From contig JBKHAH010000051.1 of NCBI GenBank assembly GCA_046542995.1, forward strand, positions 1 through 24,703: DNA of 24,703 bases, in the 5' to 3' direction. The translations under genes and the position numbers were made by a program. How positions within the stretch are numbered: position 1 is the first letter of the stretch; every line of letters starts with the position of its first letter. Of the stretch, positions 22,893-24,703 are shown in pieces. Source of the stretch: Perlabentimonas sp046542995. GTDB taxonomy: Bacteria > Bacteroidota > Bacteroidia > Bacteroidales > Tenuifilaceae. The notes beneath the pieces are model-generated. The model did not search any database. It had not been told where the DNA came from and was given only the letters and a program-made list of their open reading frames with translations.

Positions 22893-22967
22893 GGTAATTT
22901 GTTTTTTGATTAAACTACCATAAAGACGATTTCTGAATTGGTATTGCTGCATGTGAATTGTATTATA

Positions 22968-24060
22968 TTAATAATCCGCTCCGAATTGCATTAGGAATGC
23001 TTTTATAAATCCATTTATCTCGCCATCAAGCACATCGCTAGTATTACCCGTTTCGTAGCCTGTTCTAACATCCTTTACCAGTTTGTAGGGATGTAAAACG
23101 TAGTTACGTATTTGAGAGCCCCACTCAATTTTGAGCTTCTTCCCCTCTACCTCGGCCTGCTTCTCTTTGCGTTTCCTAATTTCTAACTCATATAGGTGCG
23201 CTTTAAGCAGGCGCATTGCATTCTCTCTGTTCTTATGCTGCGAACGGGTTTCTGTGTTCTCAACAACAATCCCCGTTGGCTCATGATACAAACGCACACC
23301 TGTTTCCACCTTATTAACATTCTGTCCACCAGCACCCGACGAGCGATAAGTATCCCACTTAATATCCGCTGGGTTGATGGTAATATCAATAGAATCGTCA
23401 ATAGCAGGTGCAACAAATACTGATGCAAAGGAGGTATGACGCTTTGCGTTGGCATTAAAAGGTGAGATACGTACCAGCCGGTGGACTCCGTTTTCACCCT
23501 TCAGAAACCCGTAAGCCATATCGCCCTCATACTCAATGGTTGCTGATTTTATGCCAGCCTCTTCACCCTCCTGCATATCGGCTAGCTTTGTTTTAAAGCC
23601 ATTACGCTCGCCCCAACGAACGTACATTCTCATAAGCATCTCGGCCCAATCCTGACTGTCGGTTCCGCCTGCACCAGCATTAATTTTGAGGATTGCCCCC
23701 AACTTATCCTCCTCATGGCGAAGCATGTTCATCATCTCCAAATCCTCCACCTTAGAGAGAGCTAGCTTGTATTGCTGGTTCACCTCTTGCTCTGTGGCCT
23801 CTCCCATTTTTGAGAAATCGAACAGAACCTGAAGGTCATCAACCACCTCCTTGGTACTATTGTACGAGGTTACCCAATGCTTAATTTCAGCTATAAGCTT
23901 AAGCTGATTTTCTGCTTCGGTGGGGTTGTCCCAAAACGTTGGGTCATGGGTTTTCTGCTCCTCCTCTTCTAGCTGTAAAATTTTACTATCGACGTCAAAG
24001 ATGCCTCCTCAGCGCATCCAGACGCTTATTCAAATCTTTTAATTGTTCTGCTGTAATCAT
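22968..24060 (-). CDS. prfB: Peptide chain release factor 2, made by +1 programmed frameshift
   Basis: RF2 ends translation at UGA and UAA. The reading frame starts at ATG 24060 (MITAEQLKDLNKRLDALRRHL), meets TGA at 23997-23995, and continues in the +1 frame from GAC at 23996 (LDVDSKILQLEEEEQ) to 22968, giving 363 residues. The SPF tripeptide in VRISPFNANAK assigns stop-codon choice as RF2, and SSGAGGQNVNKVE holds the catalytic GGQ. The segment starting at 23846 alone would lack domain 1, so it is not the true start. RF2 regulates its own synthesis through this site. The gap to the GIN gene is 75 bases from its ATG. Confidence 0.96.
23994..24009 (-). promoter_or_regulatory. RF2 autoregulatory +1 frameshift site
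   Basis: The minus strand reads AGGAGG-CAT-CTT-TGA-C. The Shine-Dalgarno-like AGGAGG (24009-24004) lies three bases before the CTT slip codon (24000-23998), followed by the in-frame TGA (23997-23995). This is the same layout as E. coli prfB (AGGGGG-TAT-CTT-TGA-C). When RF2 is scarce the ribosome shifts to GAC and completes the protein. Confidence 0.95.
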
Positions 24061-24081
24061 ATTATGTTTATTTTTGATTTG

Positions 24082-24089
24082 CAAAGGTA
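24082..24089 (-). promoter_or_regulatory. -7 element of prfB
   Basis: TACCTTTG on the minus strand fits TAnnTTTG exactly, about 22 bases before the start codon, so the leader would be short. The expected -33 position holds no clear TTTG. Confidence 0.55.
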
Positions 24090-24122
24090 ACGAAATAAAG
24101 CCATAGCAGAGTTCTGAATACA

Positions 24123-24605
24123 CTATTGCTCGTTATCAGACTCAAGAATGGTATGAAGTATTTTTTGTATATCATCGTACTCAAAGCCTCTTGAAACGCC
24201 AAAACGCAAGAGTTTCATTTTTAAATCGTAGCCATTCTTATAATTAACAGATTTGGCCTTTTTAATCAAAAGTTCTTTTAGGGTTTCCATATCGAATAGC
24301 TCGCAAGCCTCCTCAAGTGCCTGGTTAATATGCTCATCGGTAATGCGCTTAGAGCGTAAGGCATACTCAATTTTTTTTGGTCCCCACTTATTGAAACGAG
24401 CTTTCTCGCGAGCAAAGGTTACTGCGTATCGTTTCTCATCGATAAATCCATCGTTTAGCAAGGAATCAATTACCTTCTGTATGTCATCATATTCAACACC
24501 CCACTGAGCCAGTTTCTTCCTGATATCGAATGTACATTTTTCCTGCTGGCTACAAAGCCATTGTGCACGGTCTGTTGCTTTTTCCAGGGTTATTGGCTTT
24601 GGCAT
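24123..24605 (-). CDS. recX: RecX-family regulatory protein
   Basis: A 160-residue helical protein predicted to bind RecA filaments and limit recombination. It has the three-helix repeats of RecX: ALQWL-like RAQWLCSQQEKC with DIRKKLAQWGV; the central DSLLNDGFIDEKRYAVTFAREKARFNKWGPKKIEYALRSK region near residue 46-85; and a third repeat ending RFGVSRGFEYDDIQKIL. FIDEKRYA and KWGPKKI are the most conserved family blocks. It is not beside recA in this window. Its stop lies 62 bases before the prfB start. A weak -7-like TTATTTTG (24631-24624) lies upstream. Confidence 0.9.
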   Translation of the reverse strand: MPKPITLEKATDRAQWLCSQQEKCTFDIRKKLAQWGVEYDDIQKVIDSLLNDGFIDEKRYAVTFAREKARFNKWGPKKIEYALRSKRITDEHINQALEEACELFDMETLKELLIKKAKSVNYKNGYDLKMKLLRFGVSRGFEYDDIQKILHTILESDNEQ

Positions 24606-24653
24606 TCCACTTGTAATCTACTGCAAAATAACTTTTAGTTTTATTGATAACGG

Positions 24654-24703
24654 CTAGCGTATGACCAGTTGCGGGTTTACGCCAATCCTACTCGTAAAAG
24701 TAA
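24654..24703 (-). other. Possible 3' end of a gene running off the window
   Basis: The minus strand is open from the window edge to a TAG at 24656-24654, reading FTSRIGVNPQLVIR before the stop. Sixteen codons are too few to assign, but the other two minus frames close within this stretch, so a coding end just upstream of recX is possible. Confidence 0.2.

Noticed and set aside
22968..23846. RF2 as a 292-residue protein starting at 23846
   Set aside because: That start is only the first Met of the long frame; the true gene begins at 24060 and uses the frameshift at 23997.

Overview
The window reads as a chromosomal segment of a Bacteroidota bacterium, probably Bacteroidales or a related anaerobic or marine order. 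The grounds are several promoters of the Bacteroidota type (-7 element TAnnTTTG, sometimes with a TTTG or TTG -33 box), the order rplU-rpmA-serS, paired rhomboid genes, a lipoprotein with GIN/DUF2807 repeats, and protein sequences typical of the phylum. The DNA is A+T-rich and densely coded. No gap between genes exceeds about 225 bases. I see no tRNA, rRNA, CRISPR array, insertion sequence or phage gene.

Layout. (1) 80-2329, minus: a PiT-type phosphate transporter with a C-terminal PhoU-like domain, ending at a strong bidirectional terminator. (2) 2552-7306, plus: an arsenic detoxification cluster divergent from the transporter. Its order is arsR, arsC (thioredoxin-coupled), arsM (interrupted by a one-base frameshift in an A7 run), acr3, a rhodanese with a Cys-rich tail, a 73-residue Cys-rich protein, a hairpin-forming spacer, a CxxC thioredoxin-like protein, a DksA/TraR-type zinc-finger protein and a second rhodanese that has lost its catalytic cysteine. 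(3) 7303-8778, minus: a class V aminotransferase/cysteine-desulfurase-like enzyme whose stop codon overlaps that of the second rhodanese. (4) 8972-10438: a secreted M28 peptidase. (5) 10577-12650: rplU, rpmA, serS. (6) 12745-14911: an EamA exporter and an S41 lipoprotein protease. (7) 14997-20664: ruvC, a small membrane protein, mutL, two rhomboid proteases and a membrane-anchored EEP-family phosphohydrolase. (8) 20669-24605, minus: fumC, a GIN-domain lipoprotein, prfB with a +1 programmed frameshift, and recX.

How the genes work together. Arsenate enters cells through phosphate carriers such as the divergently placed PiT. ArsC reduces it to arsenite, Acr3 exports arsenite, and ArsM would methylate it. 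ArsR most likely controls the set from a palindrome wrapped around its own -7 element. The downstream rhodaneses, thioredoxin-like protein and PLP enzyme suggest a thiol or sulfur-transfer arm; this is inference from neighbourhood. Several proteins of unrelated fold in the cluster (ArsC, the first rhodanese, the 73-residue protein, and the N-terminus of ArsM) carry similar CC/CGC-type cysteine clusters. This shared feature is the most promising candidate here for something undescribed. The rest of the window is ordinary housekeeping, with a textbook RF2 recoding site.
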